From NCBI RefSeq assembly GCF_026210795.1, contig NC_089451.1:1472001-1536000 (forward strand): DNA of 64,000 nucleotides, in the 5' to 3' direction. The stretch's first letter is position 1, and the number at the start of each line of letters is the position of its first letter. This document shows, one piece after another, positions 25,368-36,300 of this stretch. This stretch comes from Rhizophagus irregularis (Eukaryota > Glomeromycota > Glomeromycetes > Glomerales > Glomeraceae). Under the pieces are notes generated by a model. It was not told where the DNA came from, did not search any database, and saw only the letters and a program-made list of their open reading frames with translations. Position numbers and translations under genes: made by a program.

Positions 25368-25407
25368 AGTTACTCGGCACTTCGCCAATGTGAAATGCCG
25401 AGTAACT
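25368..25407. repeat. Perfect 12-bp stem hairpin upstream of the dehydrogenase gene
   Basis: AGTTACTCGGCA (25368-25379) pairs with TGCCGAGTAACT (25396-25407) across a 16-nt loop. It lies 156 bp before the ATG of the dehydrogenase gene. It may be a regulatory site or the remains of a foldback element. Confidence 0.6.
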
Positions 25408-25562
25408 AATAAATAATTGTCCAATCATTTTTTATCATTGTATCAGTATCAATATTTATAATATTTTGTACTCATTAATTTTTCCTCATAGAAAATAACC
25501 TATATAAAGCTCAAAAAATTTCACTTTGAAAAAAAAAATTCTTGTCAATTTCAAAAAAAAAA

Positions 25563-26931
25563 ATGCCACTTAAATTAGATAACCTCGACTTATCAAAACA
25601 TGTTATAATCCTTACTGGTGCAACTGATGGTAAAAAAATATTTTTTTCTCAAATTAAAATTATGCTTAAATATAACAAATAATTTTATTTTATTTTAAGG
25701 CATCGGTAAAGAAATGGCGAGAATTTTAGCTGGATTTAATCCCAAGAGATTGATTTTACCAGCTCGTAATATAGAGAAAGGAAATAATTTATTAGAATAT
25801 ATTAAATCTTCTAACGGAAATGCAAATAATGTTGAAATTTGGGAAATGGATTTAGCAGATTTACAAAGTGTAAAAAATTTTGCCAACAAGTTCATCAATG
25901 AAATTGGAGAATTACATATTTTAATTAATAATGCAGGTAAATAAAAAATGAAAAATAATACTGCGCGGTCAAATCAATACTGTTTTAATGAAATTATAGT
26001 TGTGAAAAGTCAACTTAATTGATCATGACCGGATTAGATTAATAACATTATGACTAAACGACACGTTTATTTATTTATTTGTTTGGTATATCTTATAGGT
26101 GTAGGTGTACAAAGTCGAGTCATTAAAACGAAAGATAACTTTGAATTACAATTTCAAGTAATTTATTTATTTATTTATTTTTGCAAGTCGTTTGTTTCGC
26201 TTTTTAACATTTATTATACATTATTTTTAGGTTAATCATTTAGCACCATTTTTACTCATTTGGTCGTTATTGGATACGATGAAAAGATCGGTTTCCGCTG
26301 AATTACCTGGAAAAATTGCATTTACTACTTCAGTGGCCAATCAATTTGGCGAAATTGATTTTGATAATTTAAACCTTGAAAAAAATAATTATTGGCATCC
26401 TTTTAAAGGTTATGGAAATTCTAAATTGATGGTAAGCGATATCAAAGATTGTTTATTTAAATAATAAAATCTTTTATTTATTTATATATTTTTATTTTTC
26501 CTTAAAAAAAAAAAAAAAAGAATATTATTATTGCCAAACAATTAGGTCGTATTGTTCAAAGTGAAAGTAAGTATTAAATTATTTTTATTATCATATAAGA
26601 AAAATGATTTTAACCTTTTTATTATATATATATGTATATAGATATTACGACATGTTCAATTCACCCTGGCGTAATTCATACAAATATTACTCAATTGAGT
26701 AGCCCTTTTTTTACTTCTTTATTTAAAATACTTGTGAAAATAACTGGAGCTGAGATAACAGCTGAACAAGGTGCCATCAACGTTCTTTATCCTGTATTTT
26801 CTCTCGAGACGGGAAATTACTATAATGAAGGAATTGAGGATGAACCAAATAAAATCGCTTACGATCAAGAAATTGCAAAGAAATTGTGGGATGTTTCTGA
26901 GCAAATATTAAAAGATCATGGAATGATCTAA
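25563..26931 (+). CDS. Short-chain dehydrogenase/reductase, 299 aa
   Basis: Six exons: 25563-25629, 25700-25936, 26099-26157, 26231-26431, 26521-26566, 26642-26931 (900 nt, frame intact, all GT..AG). It has the classical SDR signature: the cofactor-binding TGATDGIGKEMA near the N-terminus, then MDLADLQSV (the Asp that contacts adenine) and NNAG. The catalytic part follows, with Ser in FTTSVA and YGNSK (Y-x3-K), then the HPGVIHTNI segment. PARNIEKG after the second strand fits an NADP(H) preference. The closest groups are retinol-dehydrogenase or WWOX-like SDRs, which act on hydroxysteroid, retinoid or other lipid carbonyls. The substrate cannot be told from sequence. There is no signal peptide or membrane anchor, so it is probably cytosolic. 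The gene looks complete. Confidence 0.9.
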
Positions 26932-29754
26932 AAGTTTAGTTTTCTTATTATTTTTTTTTTATACCAAATTTTTTTATGTTAACGTACAATATTAATATCA
27001 TCATCTTATCAATTATTATCTTATCTATTATTATCTTATCAATTATTATTATCAATAAACGAATTTATCTATTAAAGTAAAAAGTAATTTTTTTTAAAAA
27101 AAAAAAGCTCGTATTTTTGCGTTTATCATCCTCATTTTCGTTTATGACATTTGATTTAATAAAAACATCTAAAGTCGCCTATATCATTCAAGCGATTGAT
27201 CTTATTATTCGTAATAAAAGAAATAACTTGTTAGAATCTGTCATTTTCGTTTTAATATATTTTCCCATTTGTTTTTATATTTAAAAGTACGTATCTTCGG
27301 CCAGTGTGAGGTGATCCTCAATCATTACGATCAATTGCGATCAAGTTTGAGCAAATTTCTCTTCACTCACAAATCACAATCGACATTCAAAAAATCGCAT
27401 TAAAAAAAAAGAAAAAAAAAAATCTAACAGCATAAATTATAAATGATATATAACATTTATATGATTAATATTTACGTATTAAATTAGTTATTAAATATCA
27501 TTAATTCTCTACGATCAATAATTTCGAATTATAAAAAAAAAAATGATATTAACGCGATAAAAAGAAATATTATCATCGTATGACAGAGGTTCAATTTGAG
27601 TCTAAACGTAATATCACTATGTTTGATTCTAAAATTTAAACGTACTTATATTGACATGTCCCAGTGAGATGTGCTGCCAGCATAGTTTTTTGAAAAACGT
27701 ATAGTGAAATTTGTCATATTACTGTAGGATATTAAATGGATCTTTATACTGTAAGTTTACTGTTAAAATTGATGCAATTCCCCACCTTAATAATTCTTCG
27801 AAATTCTGCAAAAGTATCCTAAAGAATTATGTCTTTCAGAGTAATAGCGCTTTTTCCAATAAAAAAGCATTCAAGTTTCGACAATAATACTCTTGGATAC
27901 ATTTCCGTGGGAAAAAAAATATTTTCTTTAGGATTTTCGAAAAAGCGAGGTATTATGCTATTCTTAAGTTATTGTGTATTCTTTACATTTAAAAAAATAT
28001 TAAAAATTTATTGAATTTTCAAGAATCGCGTAATAATTTCATGGAATAATAAAAATCTTTATTATAATTTTTTTTGAGACTAAAGATAGTTTGACATATA
28101 ATCACTCTCTGTATAAGAACAACACCTTTATAAGCACCTATTTTTACTAACCTACATACCAGTTTTAATTTTTTATTAATAATTTTCGCCTTTATACAGC
28201 TAGTTAATTTAAAACTATAATTGTCCGAAGCGGAGTGGAGGACTTTTACATGTTAGTCTGTCCACACGTGACTTATATACACGTGACATATTTTTTTTTT
28301 ATTTTAGCTTAATACTTTTTATACTATTAGCTTATTAATTTGTTTAGAATTAGACTTTATTAAACTTTAGTTTAACCTTCATAAGATGTATATAATAAAT
28401 TTAGTTGTTTTTAAATTATTTCTTCATGTAATTTAAGATTCATTAATAATAAACAAAAAAATATAATAAATGAAAAAATATAACTTATATCTTGTGTAAT
28501 TTATTTTCGTTATTAAAATCTTAAAATAATAAATTAAAAATATAAAATAGATAGCCAGCCTGTATTTATTCATCCTGGAACACTTAGAAAATGCAAAATT
28601 AGAGAGAAAGACGTTGTGCTCGTGATGTTTATAAATCGTTGCAAAATATAACACCAATAAGATTTCACTTTGGAAAACGTGCAGCATGACGCCCGCTTCG
28701 GATGTTTAACAGTCACCGTTACCTAGTAAATAAATAGACAGAAATCATTTAGATTTACCTGCTGGAATGATAACTTTAATGTTTATATAATGGACCCTTA
28801 AATTTCTTTCATCTTGACAATCTCTTAAAATAGTTATAAATATTTATATCAAAAATGTAGATTTTAATAGATTTTACATTAATTACTCATAATATAAAAA
28901 AGTTTAATCTAACTTTATTTTAATAGTAAATCAATAGTCATCTATTATTAAGAAGTCGTGAAAATCTTAATGCACGAGCGTTGCTTATTACGGTAATATG
29001 TTGCGCCACAACTACAACTTCGTTCAACTTTCAATTTATTTAATCCTTTAGTATTCTTTGTTGTATCCCCCTTCAGAATTCTATAGTTTGAACATGCCGC
29101 TACATCATAACTGCAAGAAATTATTTAATTTATTATTTTATTACTTTTGGAATAAATTTTAATAATATTATTTATTTATCTAAGCAAATTATGATATTTT
29201 ACAATTTTAGAAATATTTTTTGTCTTATTCGCAATATTTTGAGCACAAAATTTATTGTTACTGTATTTAGAAACATTTATGTCATTAGCCAAAAACTCAA
29301 AAAAAGTTTAAATACTATATTTTTTTGGAAACACTGAGAGAAAATATATAAAAAAGATGTTAAAATAAAAATTTTAATTTTCTGGTTTCGTTACAATTTT
29401 TTACCGACAGTTGAAAATTTCCTAACTACTTTGAAGATAAATTAATTGAATTATATTTCCATTTATTTAATTATTAAATAACTTCTTAGTTGAATCACAA
29501 TAATTCAATTGTAAAAGAATATTCACTATCAATAACAGATCACTTGTGCTTTTCCGTGTAACAATATTTTTATTTTGTATGGTGCCGGAAGTCTATACTC
29601 GACAATAAAAATGTAACACTTAAAAACTGGTAACTTTATTCTTTGAGGTAAACTCTATCAAGATCTGTGTTTAAAGTTATTAGCATTTGAAATTGCATGA
29701 TTTTCATATGATCGGTCCAAATTTGAAACAAAATATGCTGATCAGAATTTATGA

Positions 29755-29802
29755 ATAATTCGGGCTGACTCCATGCATTGTGATAATGCCAGCCCGAATT
29801 AT
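29755..29802. repeat. Perfect 13-bp stem hairpin
   Basis: ATAATTCGGGCTG (29755-29767) and CAGCCCGAATTAT (29790-29802) are exact reverse complements around a 22-nt loop. It is isolated in intergenic DNA, with no T-run after it and no gene end next to it, so a terminator role is not supported. Confidence 0.65.
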
Positions 29803-30164
29803 CATAATATGAATCAAATGTAATTTTTTTTTAAAAAAAAATTTTTATCAATGATGACTTTTATAAAATGGTAGCTGCGATTTTATTGCTGAAATCCACT
29901 TTTTCTTATTTACACAAGAAATCCCGGTTTTTTATTGGCTGAATTCCAGATCACATGATGTAGAATCGGCCAACAAAATCACGTGATTGTTGAGTATAGA
30001 CGCGTAAATGACCCAGGAATATATATACAGGGGTATGGTACACAGATGCGTCGCCATCATAGTGGAATTAGACGGAGTAAAGTTTTGATTTGCGTATTTT
30101 TACAGGATTTTCAATATCAGGTGTCAATTATGCGTACAACTCATAAAAGTCTCTGCAACATATA

Positions 30165-30320
30165 AAGGCGTAAATTTTTTTTTTTTTTTTTTTTTTTTTA
30201 AAGAAAAAAGGCGTAATTTTTTTTAAAAAAAAAGGACGTAAAAAAAAGGACGTAAATTTTTTTTAAAAAAAAGGACGTAAAAAAAAGGACGTAAATTTTT
30301 TTTTTTTTAATTTTAAAAAA
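30165..30320. repeat. GGACGTAAAAAAAA and T-run repeats
   Basis: Just before the kinase start codon, GGACGTAAAAAAAA and GGACGTAAATTTTTTTT alternate, separated by long T and A runs. The unit GGACGTA occurs four times, and two related GGCGTAA copies lie upstream. It is probably replication slippage in the promoter or 5' leader of the gene at 30362. Confidence 0.6.
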
Positions 30321-30361
30321 AAACTAATCCTCTTCTACATAAAATTGACCAGCAATCTAAT

Positions 30362-31899
30362 ATGGAAGAATTTAAGCTCAGTAATGATATATTTGACCAA
30401 ATAAAAGATTTTAACTATAAGGAATTAACGGATGAACAAGAATTGTTAATTGATAAGTTAATATTAGATAAGGAATTAAAAAAATGTTATAAAGAAAATG
30501 GTTTATGCAAAGATTGTAAACGGCTTAATAATGACAATAATTGGTGTCAGTCATGTAATGCTAAGCATTTTCAACAAAATTTCAAAAATTGGACTAGCGG
30601 AAATTATGAGGTTGATAATTTTATTCAAAAAGTACAACTTAGAGCTAAAGGGGATAAAGAAATTTTGGAGTGGATTGAATATAATAGATTTGAAAATGTT
30701 GAATATTTGGCCAAAGGAGGATTTGGAACTATTTATAGAGCAATTTGGAAAGATGGATATATAAAAAATTGGGATTCTGAAAATAATCAATGGAAAAGAA
30801 GTAAAAGTTGTGATAAAAATCATGAAAATTTTCCAGTTGTTTTAAAATGTTTACATAATTCTCAGGATATTTCAGACTTTTTAAGAGGAGTAAGTTACTT
30901 GTTTATATAATTATTAGGATATTGTCCTTTATAAAAGCTAAACTGATTATTATTTATTATTTATAAATTCATTTTTAGATAGAATCAAATCTTTTTACAT
31001 GTTACCAAGATAATGTAATTCACTGCTATGGCATTACTAAAGATCCAGAATCTAATAATTTTATGATGGTAATGCAATGTGCAGAAAATGGCAATTTAAG
31101 ACAGCGCTTAAATTATAGTTTTAATTCTATGAAATGGGGAGAAAAATTGGATATTTTACGAAGGATTGCAATGGGCCTTGAAAACATTCATGACAAAGGA
31201 TTAGTTCATTGTAATTTTCATTGTGGTAATATATTAAATAGTTATAATAATTTTACCCTTATTTCTGATTTAGAATTATGTAGACCAGCAAATTTAATAC
31301 CTTCTCAAGATGACTATAAAAAAATATATGGAGTGTTACCCTATGTAGCGCCTGAAGTTTTAAGAGAAGGAGAATATACTCAAAAAAGTGATATTTATGC
31401 ATTTGGAATTATTGCATATGAAGTCTATACAGGGCTTCCTCCTTATCATGATATTGCTCATGATAAAATCTTAGCTATTAGCATTTGTCAAGGGCTTAGG
31501 CCAAAATCTAGTTATAAAATTCCTCAAGTAATTTTGGACATAATTAAACAATGTTGGGATGCTGATCCTTTAAAACGACCTTACGCAGGAAAATTTCGTG
31601 AATTATTAGATGATGTAAATAGTGATGAATTCAATAAGCAAAGTGAAGAAGCAGATAAAATTAATGAGAAGTTAACTTCCACTCTTTCATATACTACAAA
31701 TCCTCATGCAGTTTATACAAGTCGACTTTTAGACTTTAAAAATCTACCAGAACCAAAAAATGCTATTGTTAACAAAGATGATGATAATTCAATTCAATTG
31801 GAGAATATTCAGGTAATTAATGTCCTAGTTTATATTAGAAAAAATATTCTTGAAATACTTATAATTTACAATTATTTTTTTATTTTCTAGAATCCATAG
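30362..31899 (+). CDS. Kinase-family protein with lost catalytic residues (probable pseudokinase)
   Basis: Exons 30362-30889, 30979-31812 and a tiny third exon 31891-31899 give 456 aa with an open frame. The order is an acidic N-terminus, a zinc-ribbon-like CKDC...WCQSC, NWTSGN, glycine loop AKGGFGTIY, the lysine in VVLKCLH, then the C-lobe with APEVLREG. Three key sites have changed. The alpha-C segment FLNEI of its relatives is FLRGI. The catalytic loop HRDLHxGN is HCNFHCGN, so the catalytic Asp is Asn. DFG/DLG is DLE. The remaining family motifs are well kept, which suggests selection for a non-catalytic role; that is inference. With canonical splicing the protein ends two codons into exon 3. 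A one-base shift would read SIEAIDFTKLDL, like a family tail, so the 3' end is uncertain. Confidence 0.82.
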
Positions 31900-33323
31900 A
31901 AGCAATAGATTTTACTAAACTCGACCTAGGTACTTATTTACATTAGCTTGCTTTCTACATGGTTGATTTTACTAATAATATTAACAATTTACTTTAATTC
32001 GTTTTTATAGACGAAAACAACCAAAGAAAAAGAAAAGGAAGAAAATTTACAAATATACAGAATATAAATTTCTTTATTTGTGTCTATTATTTACTATTTA
32101 TTTCTTTATCATTATTACAGTATGTATATTTTATTGGAATATATTTATTATGATTAGAATTTTATAAATAAAATTTCATAAATTAAACAGAAAATAAATA
32201 GAATGAATTATATGTATGTGTGATAAAATAATTTTAAATAATGAGTATTTTATTTTTATTTTTATTTTTATTATATAGACATCGGATCCGGGACTACAAG
32301 CAACTGCTAGTAGAACGAAATACAAAGATAACGAAACAAAACTAAGCTAATGCGAGTTCGTCCAATCCCCCAGGGATTAGGGATTGGAATCGATTAATCG
32401 AAAATCGACAAAACATAGTAAAATCGATTCTCGAGAATCGATTCTCAGCAATTTTTTACATCTAAGTTAACTTCATGCCGGCCAAGTGCTGATTATTTTT
32501 TGCTGAAATTAGAAACTGATTCAATGTCAGGTTAGTCGTCTATAAGAAAAATCTTGAAAAGATTCGATTTTCGATTCCAATCCCTATTTCGACGCAACAA
32601 CTGTGCGAAATACTTAATCGTTTGGGTTAATTTTTTAATAGTAGGACTAGATGAATTGACCGCGTTAATATAAACGCCTAAGATTCTTTTAGAGGCGGTA
32701 AGCGACGAAATCTTTTTGTTGTGCGCGACCGTAAAAGTGAGTCGCTTTAAATAATTAGTATGGCTCAGCCCGCTCAGGTATCGAAAGAAATATAAAAATC
32801 ACGTGATTTAATATGGCCAAATACTAACGCCTTTAAAGTAAATCAGAGATTTTATTTTATATATAAGGGGTTCATAAGTTGCGCATAAAACTTTTATGAA
32901 TAATGTGCGCTCTACACGTATAAAATAATCTGATTTTCCCACACTGACTATGATTTCCCCTCTAACTGAACGTACTATCTAATATCTATCACATGCACTC
33001 TAGTCGACTCAAATCAAAATTCTTGATTTTTTGGAAGCAATCTGTAGAAAAATATAGAACACTTGGCATAAATGAGCTACTTTTAGATTTTTATAACTGT
33101 TATGGGTGAAACAGTCATGGTTAATATTATCGTAATGTAATATAAAAGTTTAAAAACAATTTTTTAAAAGATCATAATATATAAATTTTTAATAATTACA
33201 TGTTTGTTACATACTAACTTGAACTAAAAAATATATATACATTTATAAAAATAAAACAAATAATAACAGATAAGATAAATAAAATAATAACTACCTAATA
33301 AATTTTTAAATTTTAAAAAATTT
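31900..33323. other. Intergenic, contains a hAT-like MITE
   Basis: Holds the element at 32378-32586 and a TCACGTGA palindrome at 32799. No coding sequence is supported. Confidence 0.45.
32378..32586. mobile_element. hAT-like MITE with internal 22-bp palindrome
   Basis: Perfect 16-bp terminal inverted repeats: TAGGGATTGGAATCGA at 32378-32393 and TCGATTCCAATCCCTA at 32571-32586. Both continue into TCGAAAATCGA-like sequence. The TAGGGATTGG-type end resembles hAT elements. Near 32422-32443 there is a perfect palindrome (AATCGATTCTC then GAGAATCGATT). I see no coding capacity and no clear 8-bp target duplication. Confidence 0.65.
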
Positions 33324-36300
33324 TTAAACTAAAGTTACTTTGAAATTAACCCTTGAAAATTCTTCTTTTTCATTCTTAATAAAGGGATGAATTTCTATTT
33401 GTCCTAAAAATAAAACTAAATTTACAGATTGAAAATTATCCCATGATTCTGGAATTTCTATACCAATTGTACCAACTTTACTTACGCCGGGCTCATCACA
33501 AAATATAGCATCTTGCGCAGAAGTTGAGTATAATTCGATATAAAACTTTGTTTGATCTTTATAATCTAATTTGAACACAAATTCTTGATTTACATGGACT
33601 TCTGTACCTTTTGATACCAATCTATTAAAAAATTGCCTTTCATTTGAGTTATCTTCTTTCCAAGGGTGTAATATTCCAACTCCATAAGTCATATCTATTA
33701 CTCGTGAATGTATTGAGTCCATATTTAATCCATATTCAAGTGCTCCACTTACTACAGTAGCTAGAGGTTGTCTAGGTACAATAATAATATGTTGTTGAAA
33801 TTCTTGTTCAATAGATGTTCGTAAATATCTTGATTTACCAAGACTTCCTGCCAAAAATATTGTAAGACAATAGTTACTTAACTTCAATTGTTCATGTATT
33901 AATTGAACTATTTGTTCTACTATTGGATTGAACATTGGTTTTATATCATCGTAACTAATTTTTATTTTCCATCCATTTTCTTTTAATTCTTTCAAATAAG
34001 AGTCGGTAACATATTGCTTAATATCAGGACAAATCTTCTCGAGATTCATATCATAAACGTTATAATGGTCCTTATTTTTGACCCTTTTACGAAATTTCTT
34101 AATCAAGCATTGTAATTGGTCATTATGATTTTTTCCAAGATTTTTTAAAGCGGTAGAGCCAACTTTTTTTGAAATAAATGCAAGAAATTCTTTATCTATG
34201 CAATTCGACCCGCAAAGTTTACTGGAACTTAATGATTTTTCTACTAATTTATTATTTACTATTTTTCTAAGAGTTAATTCCACTAATCCGTCTCCACAAT
34301 TAACAACCAAAAAGTCTGCTATAAATTAATAATAAATTAACATATAATAATTTTAAAACTAAAAATAAAAAAAAAATTATACAAGTTCTTACATTTAGAT
34401 TTTTCTTTTATTGTATTCATACAATCTATAGCAGCCGCTTCAACTAATTATCATTAAATTATGACGTTAGATTTAAAAAAACAATAACTTAATAAATATA
34501 ATAAATATAGAAATTAATAACCCACTTCCTGTAATTAATAGTAATTTTTCTGAATCTTCGCTATCAATTAATTCAGCTTTACGCATACATTTTCTTATCA
34601 TGGCCTTTTTTTGATGGGAAAGCTTCGAAGGTATGGATAATGTGATCATGACATTTTTGAAGAAATCTATTTCAGGTTTCAATACGGTATTTTTGATAAA
34701 CTAACGGAAATATAAATATAGTTAAAGGATTTTAATAAAAAATTTTTCTAGTTATATTATTTAATTATTTTCAAAAAAAAATTACCTCTCCTAAATTAAT
34801 AATAAAAATAATGTAAAAAAAAGAAATATTATTAATATTTTGATTTAAATATTTAAAGACGAGTTAGACGACAATATTTTAGTATATAAACCTATTTTTT
34901 TAAAATAACCAATAGCTTGTTCATCAACAAAATTTGATGATTTTAATTCGTATCTTTCATTAAATTGATCCGGCCAATCTTCGTTTATAATTATATTATT
35001 CACTGGTTCATATGCGTAGGCAAGTCCAGAAGATGTGGTTCCAAAATCTTTTAAAAAATATTTTTAATATTAATTAATATTTAAAGCAATTTATTATAAA
35101 AGAAAAAAAAATGACAATTTACCTATTGCGATAGTCAGTTTAATAGAAGGTTGTTTTGTAATATATTTAATTTCATTATTGATTTTATTGATTTCAGGAA
35201 ATAAGTTTTCATTCAACCTGTCATTGGTTAAAATACGTCCAATTAATTCCAAAGGAATATTGGAAAAAATTATTCCTTTTTTTGTAGAGAGAGGCGAATG
35301 TTTCTCCTCTCTATTATCGTTATCAATTTTTAAAACTTTGTTATTTGAATATAGAACGCAAATATGTAAATCTATATCATCAGGATCATTAAAATTGCTT
35401 AATTGAAGTCTATGAAGTCTAATTGAATTGTATGACCATTCGATTAACTTAATGCCATTCATTGGTTCATCATTTGATGGCGGGTAATTTGCGTTAACGG
35501 AAATACAACATCCTTGAGATAACGGAAAGGGCGTTTTAATATGATAAGATTCAACTGCAGGTTGTAATGTAATAGATTCCTTAAAATACTGTACTAGGAA
35601 TTCACGATTTTTTGGGCTGAAAACTGATAATTTTGAAGGTCTACCAATCATCATCCATATAATATGGCACTCTTTAATACTAATATTTGAATCTATTGAA
35701 GATTTTATTTTCGCATAAAAACCATTTAAGTCAAATAACTCAAATTTAACAAAATGTTCATTGACTAATGAGTCATTTCCCGAAATAATGTTTCCAAATA
35801 CTTCATAATTGTCATCTTTCAATGAAGGTTCTATATTTATGCGTTTATAATGCTCAGTATTTTTATCATCTAAATCTTTCAAATCAATAATGCCTGTCAT
35901 TATGATCCTAAACTCATCTTGCTTGGTATCATAACCTCTTATGATAGTATGAATTTTACTTTGTTGTTCCGTTTCAACTATATCATATAAAGGAATGATA
36001 TTATCCAATTCAATAATTTCCAAATTATTCTTATTATCTTGAATCCAATTTGTCAAGTTATTTTCTTTGAAAACTTCGATAACATCACCTTGTTGTGTTA
36101 CAAAATATGAATCCATATCCAAGTAAGGTTTTAAGGATGATTCGATTGGCGATTTTATATCAACCTTCTCATAATTACCAGAGGAAGTAGTTGATAAAAT
36201 AATCTTATTTCCTAAAACAATTCTTTGTGGAAATAAATGTCCATATTCACCAAATATGTCTTGTAAAGCGTCAAATGGTTTCATACTATTAATTGCTTGT

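Larger units (their letters stand above)
22774..25562. other. Intergenic, contains a MITE and a hairpin listed separately
   Basis: Apart from the inverted-repeat element at 23158-23455 and the hairpin at 25368-25407 I see no genes. TCACGTGA palindromes lie at 22818 and 23002. ORFs at 23919-24445 are Ile/Phe/Leu-rich and not credible. Confidence 0.4.
26932..30361. other. Intergenic, no gene called
   Basis: Contains GAAGCGG-type inverted arms (TCCGAAGCGG at about 28229 and CCGCTTCGGA at about 28694) that might bound an old element. It also holds the hairpin at 29755-29802, a TCACGTGA palindrome at 29979 and the repeat at 30165-30320. No ORF here has family resemblance. Confidence 0.4.
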
